DNA from: Pseudomonadota bacterium
Lineage (GTDB): Bacteria > Pseudomonadota > Gammaproteobacteria > Pseudomonadales > Pseudomonadaceae
Length of the DNA: 64,000 nucleotides
Assembly: GCA_023388335.1 (NCBI GenBank)
Contig: JAEWGL010000159.1
Location: 10,833 to 74,832, forward strand
Direction of reading: 5' to 3'
Below, piece by piece: positions 45,814 through 55,526 of the stretch (positions are counted from its first letter, which is position 1; each line of letters starts with the position of its first letter). The position numbers and the translations under genes are program-made. The notes beneath the pieces are model-generated. The model did not search any database and was not told where the DNA came from. It worked only from the letters and a program-made list of their open reading frames with translations.

Positions 45814-48270
45814 TCAATCGCGCGGGCCACCCGGGGCAATCACTTCCCGCGAGCCGTTGCTGTTCATGGGGGTGACCACGCCGGCCATCTCCATCGACTC
45901 GATCATCCGCGCGGCGCGGTTGTAGCCGATCTTCAGCTTGCGCTGCACCGCGGAAATCGACGCGCGCCGGCTTTCCAGCACGAACTGCACGGCCTCGTCG
46001 TAGAGCGCATCGGCCTCGGGGTCATCACCGTCGCCACCGCCGCCGCCACCGTCGAAGCCGCTGCCGGCCTCCTCGACGCCGCTGAGGATGTCCTCGTTGT
46101 AGTCCGGCGCCCCGCGCTGCTTCCACGCCTCGACCACACGGTGCACCTCGTCGTCGGAGACGAAGGCACCATGGACACGGATCGGCAGGCTGGTACCCGG
46201 CGGCATGTAGAGCATGTCACCATGGCCGAGCAGCTGTTCGGCGCCACCCTGGTCGATAATGGTCCGCGAGTCGATCTTGCTCGACACCTGGAAGGCCATG
46301 CGGGTCGGGATGTTGGCCTTGATCAGGCCGGTGATCACGTCCACCGATGGGCGCTGCGTGGCGAGGATCAGGTGGATACCGGCTGCCCGCGCCTTCTGGG
46401 CGATACGGGCGATCAGTTCTTCGACCTTCTTGCCGACGATCATCATCATGTCGGCGAACTCGTCGACCACCACCACGATGGTGGGCAGGGTCTTGAGCAG
46501 TGGCGGCACATCATCCATGCTTTCGCGCTTGAACATCGGATCGAAGAGCGGCTCGCCGGCTTCTTCCGCGTCCTTGACCTTGCGGTTGAAGCCAGCCAGG
46601 TTACGCACGCCCATGGCCGCCATCAGCTTGTAGCGCCGCTCCATCTCGGCCACGCTCCAGCGCAGGGCGTTGGCGGCGTCCTTCATGTCGGTGACCACCG
46701 GGCAGAGCAGGTGCGGAATACCCTCGTAGATCGACAACTCGAGCATCTTCGGGTCGATCATGATCAGCTTGGCGTCTTCCGGGCCTGCCTTGAACAGGAT
46801 CGAAAGAATCATCGCGTTGACCCCCACCGACTTGCCGGAGCCGGTGGTACCGGCCACCAGCAGGTGCGGCATCTTGGCCAGGTCGGTGATCACCGGCTTG
46901 CCGCCGATGTCATGGCCCAAGGCCATGGTCACTGGCGACTTGGCTTCGTCGTACTGGGCCGACGACAGCACTTCGGAGAAGCGCACGATCTGCCGGTCTT
47001 CGTTGGGGATCTCGATGCCCACGGTGGTCTTGCCCGGGATCACCTCGACCACGCGCACGCTGGTCACCGCCAGGGAACGCGCCAGGTCCTTGGCCAGGTT
47101 GGCGATACGGCTGACCTTGACCCCGGCCGCTGGCTGGATCTCGTAGCGGGTGATCACCGGCCCCGGGTGGATCGAGTCGACCGACACCTCGACGCCGAAC
47201 TCCTTGAGCTTGATCTCCAGCAGATTGCCCACGCCGGCCAGGGATTCGGGCGAATAGTTGACCTTCTTGGCTTCGGCAGGATCGAGGATCGAGATCGGCG
47301 GCAGCGTGCCTTGGACGGCGCTGTCGACGAACTGCGGGGCCGGCTTTTCCTTGACCAGGCGCTTGACCGGCTCGGGTGCGCTGGCCGCGGCCGGCATGAT
47401 CACCGGGGCCACCCTGGCTACCGGCGCTGCTGGCGCAGGCGCTGGAGCGGGCGCCGACACCGATGGCTGGACGCGCTCGGCCACGGGCTTGGCGGTGGGT
47501 GGATCGCGGTCGGTGAGGCGCTCGCGGAGCTTGACCGGCTCGCGCTTGTCGGCCGCCTTCGGGGTGGCCGCCTCGTAGTCATCGACCTCGCGCAACTGCG
47601 CCACCAGGCGCTTGCGCTCGTTGCGCGCGGCCCACCAACGGTGGGCGGCGCCCTGCACCAGCTCGAACAGGTCAAGGGTGATCTTGCCGGTGAGGTCCAT
47701 GACCTTGAACCACGACAGGTCGGTGAATACGGTCAGGCCGAACAGGAACAGGGCGATGAACACCAGCGTGCTGCCCTGCACGTTCAAGAGGCTCTTGGCC
47801 AGGTCGCCCAGGCTCTCGCCCAGGGCGCCGCCAGCGGAAAACGGCATGCTCTCGGGCGGATGGAAATGGATATGCGCCAGGGCCGCGCCCGACAGTACCA
47901 GAAATACCAGGCCGATCAGCCGCCAGGAAAACAGCCAACCGCTCCACTGCCACGGCTGGTGCCGTTCACGGAAGATCTGCCAAGTCTTGATCGCCAGCAG
48001 CAAGGGGAAGATGTAGGCGAAGAAGCCCAGGACCATGAACAGGACGTCGGCGAAATAGGCCCCGGCACGGCCGGCGGCGTTCTGCACCTGCTCGACGTTG
48101 CTGGTGTGGCTGAAGCCGGGATCGGCCGTGTCATAGGTCAACAGGGCCATCCACAAGTACAGGCACAAGGCGCCAATGGCGATCAGCGCGCCTTCCTTGA
48201 GACGGTAGTGCAACTGCTGGCGCCAGAGCGGCACGGGCAATGGGGGTGGCGTTGCGGTGGATTTCTTCAA
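45814..48270 (-). CDS. ftsK: DNA translocase FtsK
   Basis: An 818-aa septum-located DNA pump for chromosome dimer resolution. Four to five N-terminal membrane helices (about 25-190) are followed by a short Pro/Ala linker, the translocase motor with Walker A GTTGSGKS and Walker B VVVVDEFADMMM, and the C-terminal gamma winged-helix that reads KOPS sites (ASISAVQRKLKIGYNRAARM). The start is TTG, with CAGGAA upstream. A long 5' region carries a promoter with a LexA-like box. Confidence 0.96.
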   Translation of the reverse strand: MKKSTATPPPLPVPLWRQQLHYRLKEGALIAIGALCLYLWMALLTYDTADPGFSHTSNVEQVQNAAGRAGAYFADVLFMVLGFFAYIFPLLLAIKTWQIFRERHQPWQWSGWLFSWRLIGLVFLVLSGAALAHIHFHPPESMPFSAGGALGESLGDLAKSLLNVQGSTLVFIALFLFGLTVFTDLSWFKVMDLTGKITLDLFELVQGAAHRWWAARNERKRLVAQLREVDDYEAATPKAADKREPVKLRERLTDRDPPTAKPVAERVQPSVSAPAPAPAPAAPVARVAPVIMPAAASAPEPVKRLVKEKPAPQFVDSAVQGTLPPISILDPAEAKKVNYSPESLAGVGNLLEIKLKEFGVEVSVDSIHPGPVITRYEIQPAAGVKVSRIANLAKDLARSLAVTSVRVVEVIPGKTTVGIEIPNEDRQIVRFSEVLSSAQYDEAKSPVTMALGHDIGGKPVITDLAKMPHLLVAGTTGSGKSVGVNAMILSILFKAGPEDAKLIMIDPKMLELSIYEGIPHLLCPVVTDMKDAANALRWSVAEMERRYKLMAAMGVRNLAGFNRKVKDAEEAGEPLFDPMFKRESMDDVPPLLKTLPTIVVVVDEFADMMMIVGKKVEELIARIAQKARAAGIHLILATQRPSVDVITGLIKANIPTRMAFQVSSKIDSRTIIDQGGAEQLLGHGDMLYMPPGTSLPIRVHGAFVSDDEVHRVVEAWKQRGAPDYNEDILSGVEEAGSGFDGGGGGGDGDDPEADALYDEAVQFVLESRRASISAVQRKLKIGYNRAARMIESMEMAGVVTPMNSNGSREVIAPGGPRD

Positions 48271-48645
48271 AACGCGTCTATTCCTGCGCGTGGTGCGCGT
48301 CCAACAGTGATCGACCCAGATGAACAGTCAACGAATCACTACTTTTAACATTACTGCCCGCCTGCCGCCATGGCAGCACGCCCGATTGAGGCGTGGACGG
48401 GGCCAGATTCACAGGTGCAATTTGAGCATGCATTGCGTTTCGTGACAAAGGCTTATGCTGTGTTTTTACACAGTTGTCATGGAACATGGGTCCCGGCCGA
48501 CGATCGCTTCACAAACAACGAACACCCAAGCGTGGGAAATCGCAACCTTAGAAACCCGCTCCCGGGGAGTTAGGACCACAATTGTTGACCTGGGTTTCCG
48601 ACAGCGCCATGCTGAACCCTCCTCCCCTCCCCTTCCGCTAAGACG
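48271..48645. other. divergent control region of ftsK and aat
   Basis: 375 bp without a gene. It holds the LexA-type promoter for ftsK at 48452-48480. In P. aeruginosa a thioredoxin reductase gene occupies this position; no trace of it is visible here. Confidence 0.6.
48452..48480 (-). promoter_or_regulatory. ftsK promoter with LexA box in the spacer
   Basis: On the minus strand: -35 ATGACA (48480-48475), 17-nt spacer, -10 CATAAG (48457-48452). The spacer contains the perfect palindrome CTGTGT-TTTT-ACACAG (48458-48473), which fits CTG-N10-CAG. LexA bound there would block the promoter. In E. coli ftsK is the SOS gene dinH. Confidence 0.6.
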
Positions 48646-49326
48646 ATGCTGACCTGGCTGACCCGTGACTCCCTGACCTTCCCCGCCCTGGAAAAGGCCC
48701 TGCACGACCCCAACGGGCTCCTTGCCGCAGGCGGCGACCTCAGCGCCGACCGCCTGGTGCAAGCCTACCGGCATGGTTGTTTCCCCTGGTACCAGGACGG
48801 CCAGCCGATTCTTTGGTGGTCGCCCGACCCGCGCACGGTGTTGTTTCCCGATGAGCTGCACGTCTCGCGCTCGCTGGCCAAGCTGTTGCGACAGGGTCGC
48901 TACCAGGTCAGTTTCGACAGTGACTTCGCCGCGGTGATCCAAGCGTGCGCCGCGCCCCGCGACTACGCCGACGGCACCTGGATCACCGACAACATGCAGT
49001 CTGCCTACCTTGAGCTGTACCGGCGCGGCATCGCCCATTCGGTGGAGGTGCGCCTGGACGGCACGCTGGTCGGTGGCCTCTATGGCCTGGCCATGGGCCG
49101 GCTGTTCTTCGGCGAGTCCATGTTCAGCCGCGCCGACAACGCGTCCAAGGTCGGCTTCGTAACCCTGGTCGAGCACCTGCGCGAGGCGGGCTTCGTGCTC
49201 ATCGATTGCCAGATGCCGACTCACCACCTGCACAGCTTTGGCGCCCGCGGCATCAGTCGCGTCGCTTTCGCCGATTACCTCGCCCGCTACCTGGACGAAC
49301 CCAACACAGCGACCTGGTCTGGCTAG
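48646..49326 (+). CDS. aat: leucyl/phenylalanyl-tRNA-protein transferase
   Basis: A 226-aa enzyme adding Leu or Phe to N-terminal Lys or Arg of proteins, creating N-degrons for ClpS/ClpAP. Motifs are PNGLLAAGGDLSADRLVQAY, GCFPWY and WWSPDPRTVL near the start, and FGESMFSRADNASK in the GNAT-like core. The bpt gene follows 56 bp downstream; clpA and clpS lie beyond infA. Confidence 0.95.
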   Translation: MLTWLTRDSLTFPALEKALHDPNGLLAAGGDLSADRLVQAYRHGCFPWYQDGQPILWWSPDPRTVLFPDELHVSRSLAKLLRQGRYQVSFDSDFAAVIQACAAPRDYADGTWITDNMQSAYLELYRRGIAHSVEVRLDGTLVGGLYGLAMGRLFFGESMFSRADNASKVGFVTLVEHLREAGFVLIDCQMPTHHLHSFGARGISRVAFADYLARYLDEPNTATWSG

Positions 49327-49382
49327 GCGAGTTTTCCCAGCTGGCTTACACTTAGAGGCAAAGTCTTGCCGAGGGGTTGATC

Positions 49383-50090
49383 ATGACAGAGCTGGCGCGG
49401 TTGAAGTTCTATGCCACTCAGCCCCATTCCTGCAGTTACCTGCCCGAGGAACAGGCCACTACGCTGTTCCTCGACCCCAGTCAGCCGATGGATGTGCACG
49501 TGTACGCCGATCTTTCGGAAATGGGCTTTCGTCGCAGTGGCGATCATCTGTACCGGCCGCATTGCCAGAACTGCAACGCCTGTGTGCCAGCGCGCATCCC
49601 CGCGGCGCGCTTCATTCCCAATCGCCAGCAGCGGCGCATTCTCAAGCGTAATGCCGACCTGACCGTCACTGCGGCGCGCCCGGCCTTCAAGGAAGAATAC
49701 TTCGACCTGTACCGCCGCTACATCGAGCAACGCCACGCCGACGGCGACATGTACCCGCCTAGCCGCGACCAGTTCTCCACCTTCCTGGTCAGGGACCTGC
49801 CCTTCTGCTGGTTCTACGAGTTCCGCCTGGAGGGGCGCCTGCTCGCGGTGGCGGTCAGCGACCTGCTGCCCAATGGCCTGTCGGCGGTCTACACCTTCTA
49901 CGAGCCGGACGAGGAGCGGCGCAGCCTCGGCCGCTACGCGATCCTCTGGCAGATCACCCATGCGCTACGCCAGGACCTGGAGGCCGTGTACCTGGGCTAC
50001 TGGATCAAAAACTGCAAGAAAATGAACTACAAGACCCAATACCGCCCTATCGAGCTGCTGATCAACCAGCGCTGGGTGACCCTCAACTGA
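49383..50090 (+). CDS. bpt: aspartate/glutamate leucyltransferase (Bpt)
   Basis: A 235-aa arginyltransferase-fold enzyme; the bacterial form (Bpt) adds Leu to N-terminal Asp or Glu. The Cys-rich N-terminal part (CSYLPEEQ and YRPHCQNCNACVPARIP) and the core SAVYTFYEPDEERRSLG and KMNYKTQYRPIELL are diagnostic. The ATG at 49383 is used with GAGGGG upstream. It is paired with aat, so both Leu-adding branches of the N-degron pathway lie together. Confidence 0.93.
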   Translation: MTELARLKFYATQPHSCSYLPEEQATTLFLDPSQPMDVHVYADLSEMGFRRSGDHLYRPHCQNCNACVPARIPAARFIPNRQQRRILKRNADLTVTAARPAFKEEYFDLYRRYIEQRHADGDMYPPSRDQFSTFLVRDLPFCWFYEFRLEGRLLAVAVSDLLPNGLSAVYTFYEPDEERRSLGRYAILWQITHALRQDLEAVYLGYWIKNCKKMNYKTQYRPIELLINQRWVTLN

Positions 50091-50095
50091 AAGCA

Positions 50096-50125
50096 TTGGC
50101 TTGAACGGCAGATTTCGGGCATAAT
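50096..50125 (+). promoter_or_regulatory. sigma-70-type promoter of infA
   Basis: TTGGCT, 18-nt spacer, CATAAT, in the gap between bpt and infA, about 70 bp before the infA ATG. Confidence 0.5.
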
Positions 50126-50193
50126 TCACGCCACTTTTTTTGCCCGGTGCAGTCGTGTGTCGGGCCATCACTGGATACCGAGGGCTTTACTGC

Positions 50194-50412
50194 ATGTCGA
50201 AAGAAGACAGCTTCGAAATGGAAGGCACTGTCGTCGACACCCTGCCCAACACCATGTTCCGCGTGGAGTTGGAAAACGGGCACGTCGTTACCGCGCACAT
50301 CTCCGGAAAGATGCGCAAGAACTACATCCGAATTCTCACTGGCGACAAGGTCCGCGTCGAGCTGACGCCGTATGACCTGAGCAAAGGCCGCATCACCTAC
50401 CGCGCCCGTTAA
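50194..50412 (+). CDS. infA: translation initiation factor IF-1
   Basis: A 72-aa OB-fold S1-type protein that binds the ribosomal A site during initiation. The sequence [20 protein letters not shown] and the later [19 protein letters not shown] are essentially universal for IF-1. It stands between bpt and the convergent clpA, followed by a strong terminator. Confidence 0.97.
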
Positions 50413-50424
50413 GCTCCAGCCATG

Positions 50425-50454
50425 AAAAAGCCCGGCCATGTGCCGGGCTTTTTT
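50425..50454. terminator. bidirectional intrinsic terminator between infA and clpA
   Basis: AAAAGCCCGGC and GCCGGGCTTTT form an 11-bp stem around a 5-nt loop, with A-run and T-run on the two flanks, so it can stop both infA (+) and clpA (-). Confidence 0.9.
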
Positions 50455-50503
50455 GTGGGTACTGCCTATTGCAACGTGGGGCCGCTGCGCGACCCCCTCA
50501 GGC

Positions 50504-52774
50504 TTACGCCATCTCCGCCGTGGTTTCGAAATCGAACACCAGTTCGTCATCGCGAATGTCCACATGCACCACGCCACCGTGCTCGGCCAGCTCCCCGAAC
50601 AGGATCTCTTCGGCCAGGGGCCGCTTGATCTTGTCCTGAATCAGCCGCGCCATGGGCCGCGCGCCCATCTGGGCATCGTAGCCACCGGCTGCCAGCCAGC
50701 TACGCGCCGCATCGCTCACTTCCAACAACACGCGCTTGTCTTCCAGCTGCGCTTGAAGCTCGATGAGGAACTTGTCCACCACGCTCTTGATCGTCTCGTG
50801 GCTGAGGCGGCCGAACTGGATGATGGTATCCAGTCGGTTGCGGAACTCCGGCGTGAAGCTCTTCTTGATGACTTCCATGGCATCGGACGTGTGGTCCTGC
50901 TGGGTGAAGCCGATCGAGGCCCGCGCGGCGGTTTCAGCGCCGGCGTTGGTGGTCATGATCAGGATTACGTTGCGGAAGTCTGCCTTGCGCCCATTGTTGT
51001 CGGTCAGGGTACCGTGGTCCATTACCTGCAGCAGCAGGTTGAAGACTTCCGGATGGGCCTTCTCGATTTCATCGAGCAGCAGTACGCAGTGCGGCTGCTT
51101 GGTGATGGCCTCGGTCAGCAAGCCACCCTGGTCGAACCCAACATAGCCCGGCGGCGCACCGATCAGGCGCGACACAGTGTGTCGCTCCATGTACTCGGAC
51201 ATGTCGAAGCGCACCAGCTCTACACCCAGCGCCTTGGCCAGCTGCCGTGCCGCTTCGGTCTTGCCGACCCCGGTCGGGCCGGAGAACAGGAACGAACCGA
51301 CCGGCTTGTCAGGCGCCTTGAGGCCGGCACGGGACAGCTTGATGGCGGTAGCCAGCGAGTCGATGGCAGGATCCTGCCCGAACACCGTCAGCTTCAGGTC
51401 GCGCTCCAGGTTACGCAGCAGTTCCTTGTCGGAGCTGGAGACGTGCTTTGGCGGAATCCGCGCGATCTTGGCAACGATATCCTCGACCTGGGCGACATCG
51501 ATGCGCTTGGCACGCGAGGCCTCCGGCTGCAGGCGCTGGTAGGCGCCAGCTTCGTCGATGACGTCGATGGCCTTGTCCGGCATGTGCCGATCATTGATGT
51601 AGCGCGAGGCCAACTCGGCGGCAGCGCGTAGCGCCTCGTCGCTGTACTCGATGTTGTGGTGGCTCTCGAACCGGCCCTTCAAGCCCCTCAGGATGCCGAC
51701 GGTGTCTTCCACCGAGGGCTCGGAAACATCGACCTTCTGGAAACGCCGCGCCAAGGCCCGGTCTTTCTCGAAGATGCCGCGAAATTCCTGGAAGGTGGTC
51801 GAGCCGATGCAGCGGATATCACCCGAGGACAGCAGCGGCTTGAGCAGGTTGGAGGCATCCATCACCCCGCCGGAGGCAGCGCCGGCACCGATGATGGTGT
51901 GAATCTCGTCGATGAACAGGATCGCCTGAGGACGCTTGCGCAGCTCGCCGAGCAGCGCCTTGAAGCGCTTCTCGAAATCGCCGCGGTACTTGGTGCCGGC
52001 CAGCAGTGCACCGAGGTCCAGCGAATAGACCACGCTCTGGGCCAGCAGGTCAGGCACCTGGCCATCGACGATGCGCTTGGCCAGGCCTTCGGCAATGGCT
52101 GTCTTGCCGACCCCGGCCTCGCCCACCAGCAGCGGATTGTTCTTGCGGCGCCGGGCAAGGATCTGCGCGACACGCTCGACTTCCTGCTCACGCCCGACCA
52201 ACGGGTCGATGCGCCCCTGGCGGGCCAGTTCGTTCAGGTTACTGGCGTAGGCATCCAGTGGATTGCTCGAGGAGGACGCTTCGCCGCCTTCCTCGTCCTG
52301 CATGTCCTGGTCGTTTTCCGAATGCTCGCCGTGGCCTGGCACCTTGGAGATGCCATGGGCGATGTAATTGACCACGTCGATGCGGGCCACGCTCTGCTGC
52401 TTGAGCAAGAACACGGCCTGGCTTTCCTGTTCGCTGAAGATCGCCACCAGCACATTGGCGCCGGTGACCTCCCGCTTGCCGGAACTCTGCACATGGAACA
52501 CGGCGCGCTGCAGCACGCGCTGGAAGCCCAGGGTTGGCTGGGTTTCGCGATCCTCGTCATGCACGGGGATCAGCGGCGTAGTGGAGTCGATGAACTCCTG
52601 CAGGTCATGCTTGAGCTTGTCGAGGTTCGCGCCACAGGCGCGTAGAACGGTGGCGGCCGCCTCGTTGTCAAGGAGTGCCAACAGCAAGTGTTCGACCGTC
52701 ATGAATTCATGGCGCTTCGAACGGGCCTCCTTGAAGGCCAGATTGAGGGTGACTTCGAGCTCGCGGTTTAACAT
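50504..52774 (-). CDS. clpA: ATP-dependent Clp protease ATP-binding subunit ClpA
   Basis: A 756-aa Hsp100 unfoldase. The N-terminal repeat domain (ClpS docking) is at 1-145. The first AAA+ module has GEAGVGKTAI and the second has GPTGVGKTE with VLLLDEIEKAHPEV. A ClpP-binding loop is expected in D2. GAGGTG precedes the ATG. clpS lies 30 bp upstream on the same strand, so the adaptor and unfoldase are cotranscribed. Confidence 0.97.
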   Translation of the reverse strand: MLNRELEVTLNLAFKEARSKRHEFMTVEHLLLALLDNEAAATVLRACGANLDKLKHDLQEFIDSTTPLIPVHDEDRETQPTLGFQRVLQRAVFHVQSSGKREVTGANVLVAIFSEQESQAVFLLKQQSVARIDVVNYIAHGISKVPGHGEHSENDQDMQDEEGGEASSSSNPLDAYASNLNELARQGRIDPLVGREQEVERVAQILARRRKNNPLLVGEAGVGKTAIAEGLAKRIVDGQVPDLLAQSVVYSLDLGALLAGTKYRGDFEKRFKALLGELRKRPQAILFIDEIHTIIGAGAASGGVMDASNLLKPLLSSGDIRCIGSTTFQEFRGIFEKDRALARRFQKVDVSEPSVEDTVGILRGLKGRFESHHNIEYSDEALRAAAELASRYINDRHMPDKAIDVIDEAGAYQRLQPEASRAKRIDVAQVEDIVAKIARIPPKHVSSSDKELLRNLERDLKLTVFGQDPAIDSLATAIKLSRAGLKAPDKPVGSFLFSGPTGVGKTEAARQLAKALGVELVRFDMSEYMERHTVSRLIGAPPGYVGFDQGGLLTEAITKQPHCVLLLDEIEKAHPEVFNLLLQVMDHGTLTDNNGRKADFRNVILIMTTNAGAETAARASIGFTQQDHTSDAMEVIKKSFTPEFRNRLDTIIQFGRLSHETIKSVVDKFLIELQAQLEDKRVLLEVSDAARSWLAAGGYDAQMGARPMARLIQDKIKRPLAEEILFGELAEHGGVVHVDIRDDELVFDFETTAEMA

Positions 52775-52804
52775 AGCTTCACCTCATACCCAAGTGGTCG
52801 GCGA

Positions 52805-53167
52805 TTAACCGTCCTTCTCGATTTCACAGAGTAGCGGATGCTGGCTTTCACGGGCGTATTGATTGACCTGCATGGCCTTTGTCTCGGCGATGTCTCGGGT
52901 AAACAATCCGCACACTGCCCGTCCCTCGGTATGGACGGCCAGCATGATCTTGGTCGCCAGCTCGCGGTTCAAATTGAAGAACATCTCGAGCACTTCGACG
53001 ACGAAATCCATCGGCGTGTAGTCATCGTTGAATAAAACCACCTTGTACATCGGTGGCGCCTGCAGGGCCGGCTTGGCCTCCTGTACCGCCAAGCCGGAAC
53101 CATCGTCCTCATGCGATTGCGGGCGATCCTGATTGAATGTTAGTCGAATCTGGCTGTGTGCATGCAT
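52805..53167 (-). CDS. clpS: ClpS adaptor for ClpA
   Basis: A 120-aa N-recognin that binds N-terminal Leu, Phe, Trp or Tyr and hands substrates to ClpA. The core begins YKVVLFNDDYTPMDFVVEVL, with the pocket residues NDDYTPM and the later MLAVHTEGRAVCG (His66-type position). The N-terminal extension needed for delivery is about 40 residues. It is divergent from cspD. Confidence 0.95.
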   Translation of the reverse strand: MHAHSQIRLTFNQDRPQSHEDDGSGLAVQEAKPALQAPPMYKVVLFNDDYTPMDFVVEVLEMFFNLNRELATKIMLAVHTEGRAVCGLFTRDIAETKAMQVNQYARESQHPLLCEIEKDG

Positions 53168-53347
53168 GGAAAGAGTTTCATCATATCGACAGGTTAAGGT
53201 TGTGGGTTGACCGCGAAGGCCTACGCCGGAGCGACCGCCGCCTGACCTTGACTATCGGGAAAACGGTGTTACAACCAATAAGAACCCACCGTGGTCGATA
53301 AAGATCCGCGCAGTCAACCAGAAATTTTCGCAGGTTCATATGCGGAT

Positions 53348-53389
53348 GGAGTGGATGATACTCCAGTGATGGAGTCCTTTGCAGAGGGA
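53348..53389 (+). promoter_or_regulatory. cspD leader with competing hairpins
   Basis: GGAGT (53348-52) can pair with ACTCC (53360-64), while ACTCCA (53360-65) can instead pair with TGGAGT (53370-75). A third helix can form between TCC (53375-77) and the GGGA of the ribosome binding site (53386-89). The first two are mutually exclusive. Confidence 0.45.
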
Positions 53390-53396
53390 TATGAGG

Positions 53397-53645
53397 ATGG
53401 CAAGCGGCAAAGTCAAGTGGTTCAACAATGCCAAGGGCTATGGATTCGTCAACGAGGAGGGCAAGACGGATGACCTGTTCGCCCATTATTCAGCCATTCA
53501 GATGGACGGCTACAAGACGCTCAAGGCCGGCCAGTCCGTGACCTTCGATATCGTCCAGGGGCCCAAGGGCCTGCATGCGGTCAATATCAGCAATGCGCTC
53601 GCCACGATCGACAACGCCACACCGGCCAGCACCGTCGAGGCCTGA
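53397..53645 (+). CDS. cspD: cold-shock domain protein CspD
   Basis: An 82-aa cold-shock protein: MASGKVKWFNNAKGYGFV with RNP1 (KGYGFV) and DLFAHYSAIQ with RNP2. The C-terminal tail after GLHAVNISNA is short and acidic. CspD binds single-stranded nucleic acid; the E. coli protein inhibits replication in stationary phase. Two upstream in-frame ATGs at 53379 and 53391 exist; MASGK is the conserved family start. It sits divergently from clpS and convergently with icd, ending in a terminator. Confidence 0.92.
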   Translation: MASGKVKWFNNAKGYGFVNEEGKTDDLFAHYSAIQMDGYKTLKAGQSVTFDIVQGPKGLHAVNISNALATIDNATPASTVEA

Positions 53646-53676
53646 ACCTTCCTGCCTTGCGCAAGCGTAGAAGCAG

Positions 53677-53710
53677 CCGGCCAGCCCTTTGGGGCTGACC
53701 GGTTTTGTTT
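53677..53710 (+). terminator. intrinsic terminator of cspD
   Basis: An 11-bp stem with one mismatch (CCGGCCAGCCC with GGGCTGACCGG), TTTG loop and a TTTTGTTT tail, between cspD and the convergent icd end. Confidence 0.85.
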
Positions 53711-53712
53711 GC

Positions 53713-54969
<1,257 letters not shown>

Positions 54970-55526
54970 GCTGCACTCCGCTTTCTTGATGTGATTGGAC
55001 ATCGTGCGATCCACTGAGCCTAAACCAGCTTTTCCCAGCTGCAAGCTTAAAGCTGCAAGGGCGAGCTGCAAGCTGCACGCCGTTCAGCGGCGAACGGGAT
55101 TTCTGGGCTCATCTTGGGAGGCAGGGCGCTCAGAAGAACTCGAAGCTGACACTGCGCCTGTCTTGCCCCTTGAAGCTTGAGCCGCACCTGCGGCATCACG
55201 CCACATTGCCCGTACGTCTTTGGTCTTATAAATGGGCCGATATCACTGGGCCTTGCTGATTAGCCCGAATCGTTTGGTATACTCCGGCCCTGACCGCAGG
55301 GTCATCGGGGCGAAACCTTGGAAAATACGGCTCGCCCTCGGCCAGCAATGGCCATGCAAGCCTGGGCTGTTACCGCAGTTCAGCCGTTTGACGCTCGACT
55401 GATGCATCCACCATCACCGCTCGTAGCCTCTCGACCTTCCGCTCATGGCGTCGCCAGGGCGAAGCGCCTACCCTGCGCACCTCGAGACTTCGAGCACGCT
55501 CAGCAAAACAGAGAGTTAACCCGAAT
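54970..55526. other. divergent region between the two isocitrate dehydrogenase genes
   Basis: 557 bp without a gene. It contains three near-tandem AGCTGCAAG copies at 55037-55078, a related CTTGAAGCTTGAGC near 55171, and the promoter side of idh to the right. Confidence 0.6.
55037..55078. repeat. AGCTGCAAG tandem repeats
   Basis: AGCTGCAAG at 55037, 55051 and 55064 (13-14 bp apart), with the related AAGCTTGAGC at about 55174. The unit is nearly self-complementary (GCTTGCAGC) and resembles a dispersed extragenic repeat seen in pseudomonads. Confidence 0.6.

Noticed and set aside
46141..48348. 735-aa plus-strand open frame
   Set aside because: Antisense to ftsK.
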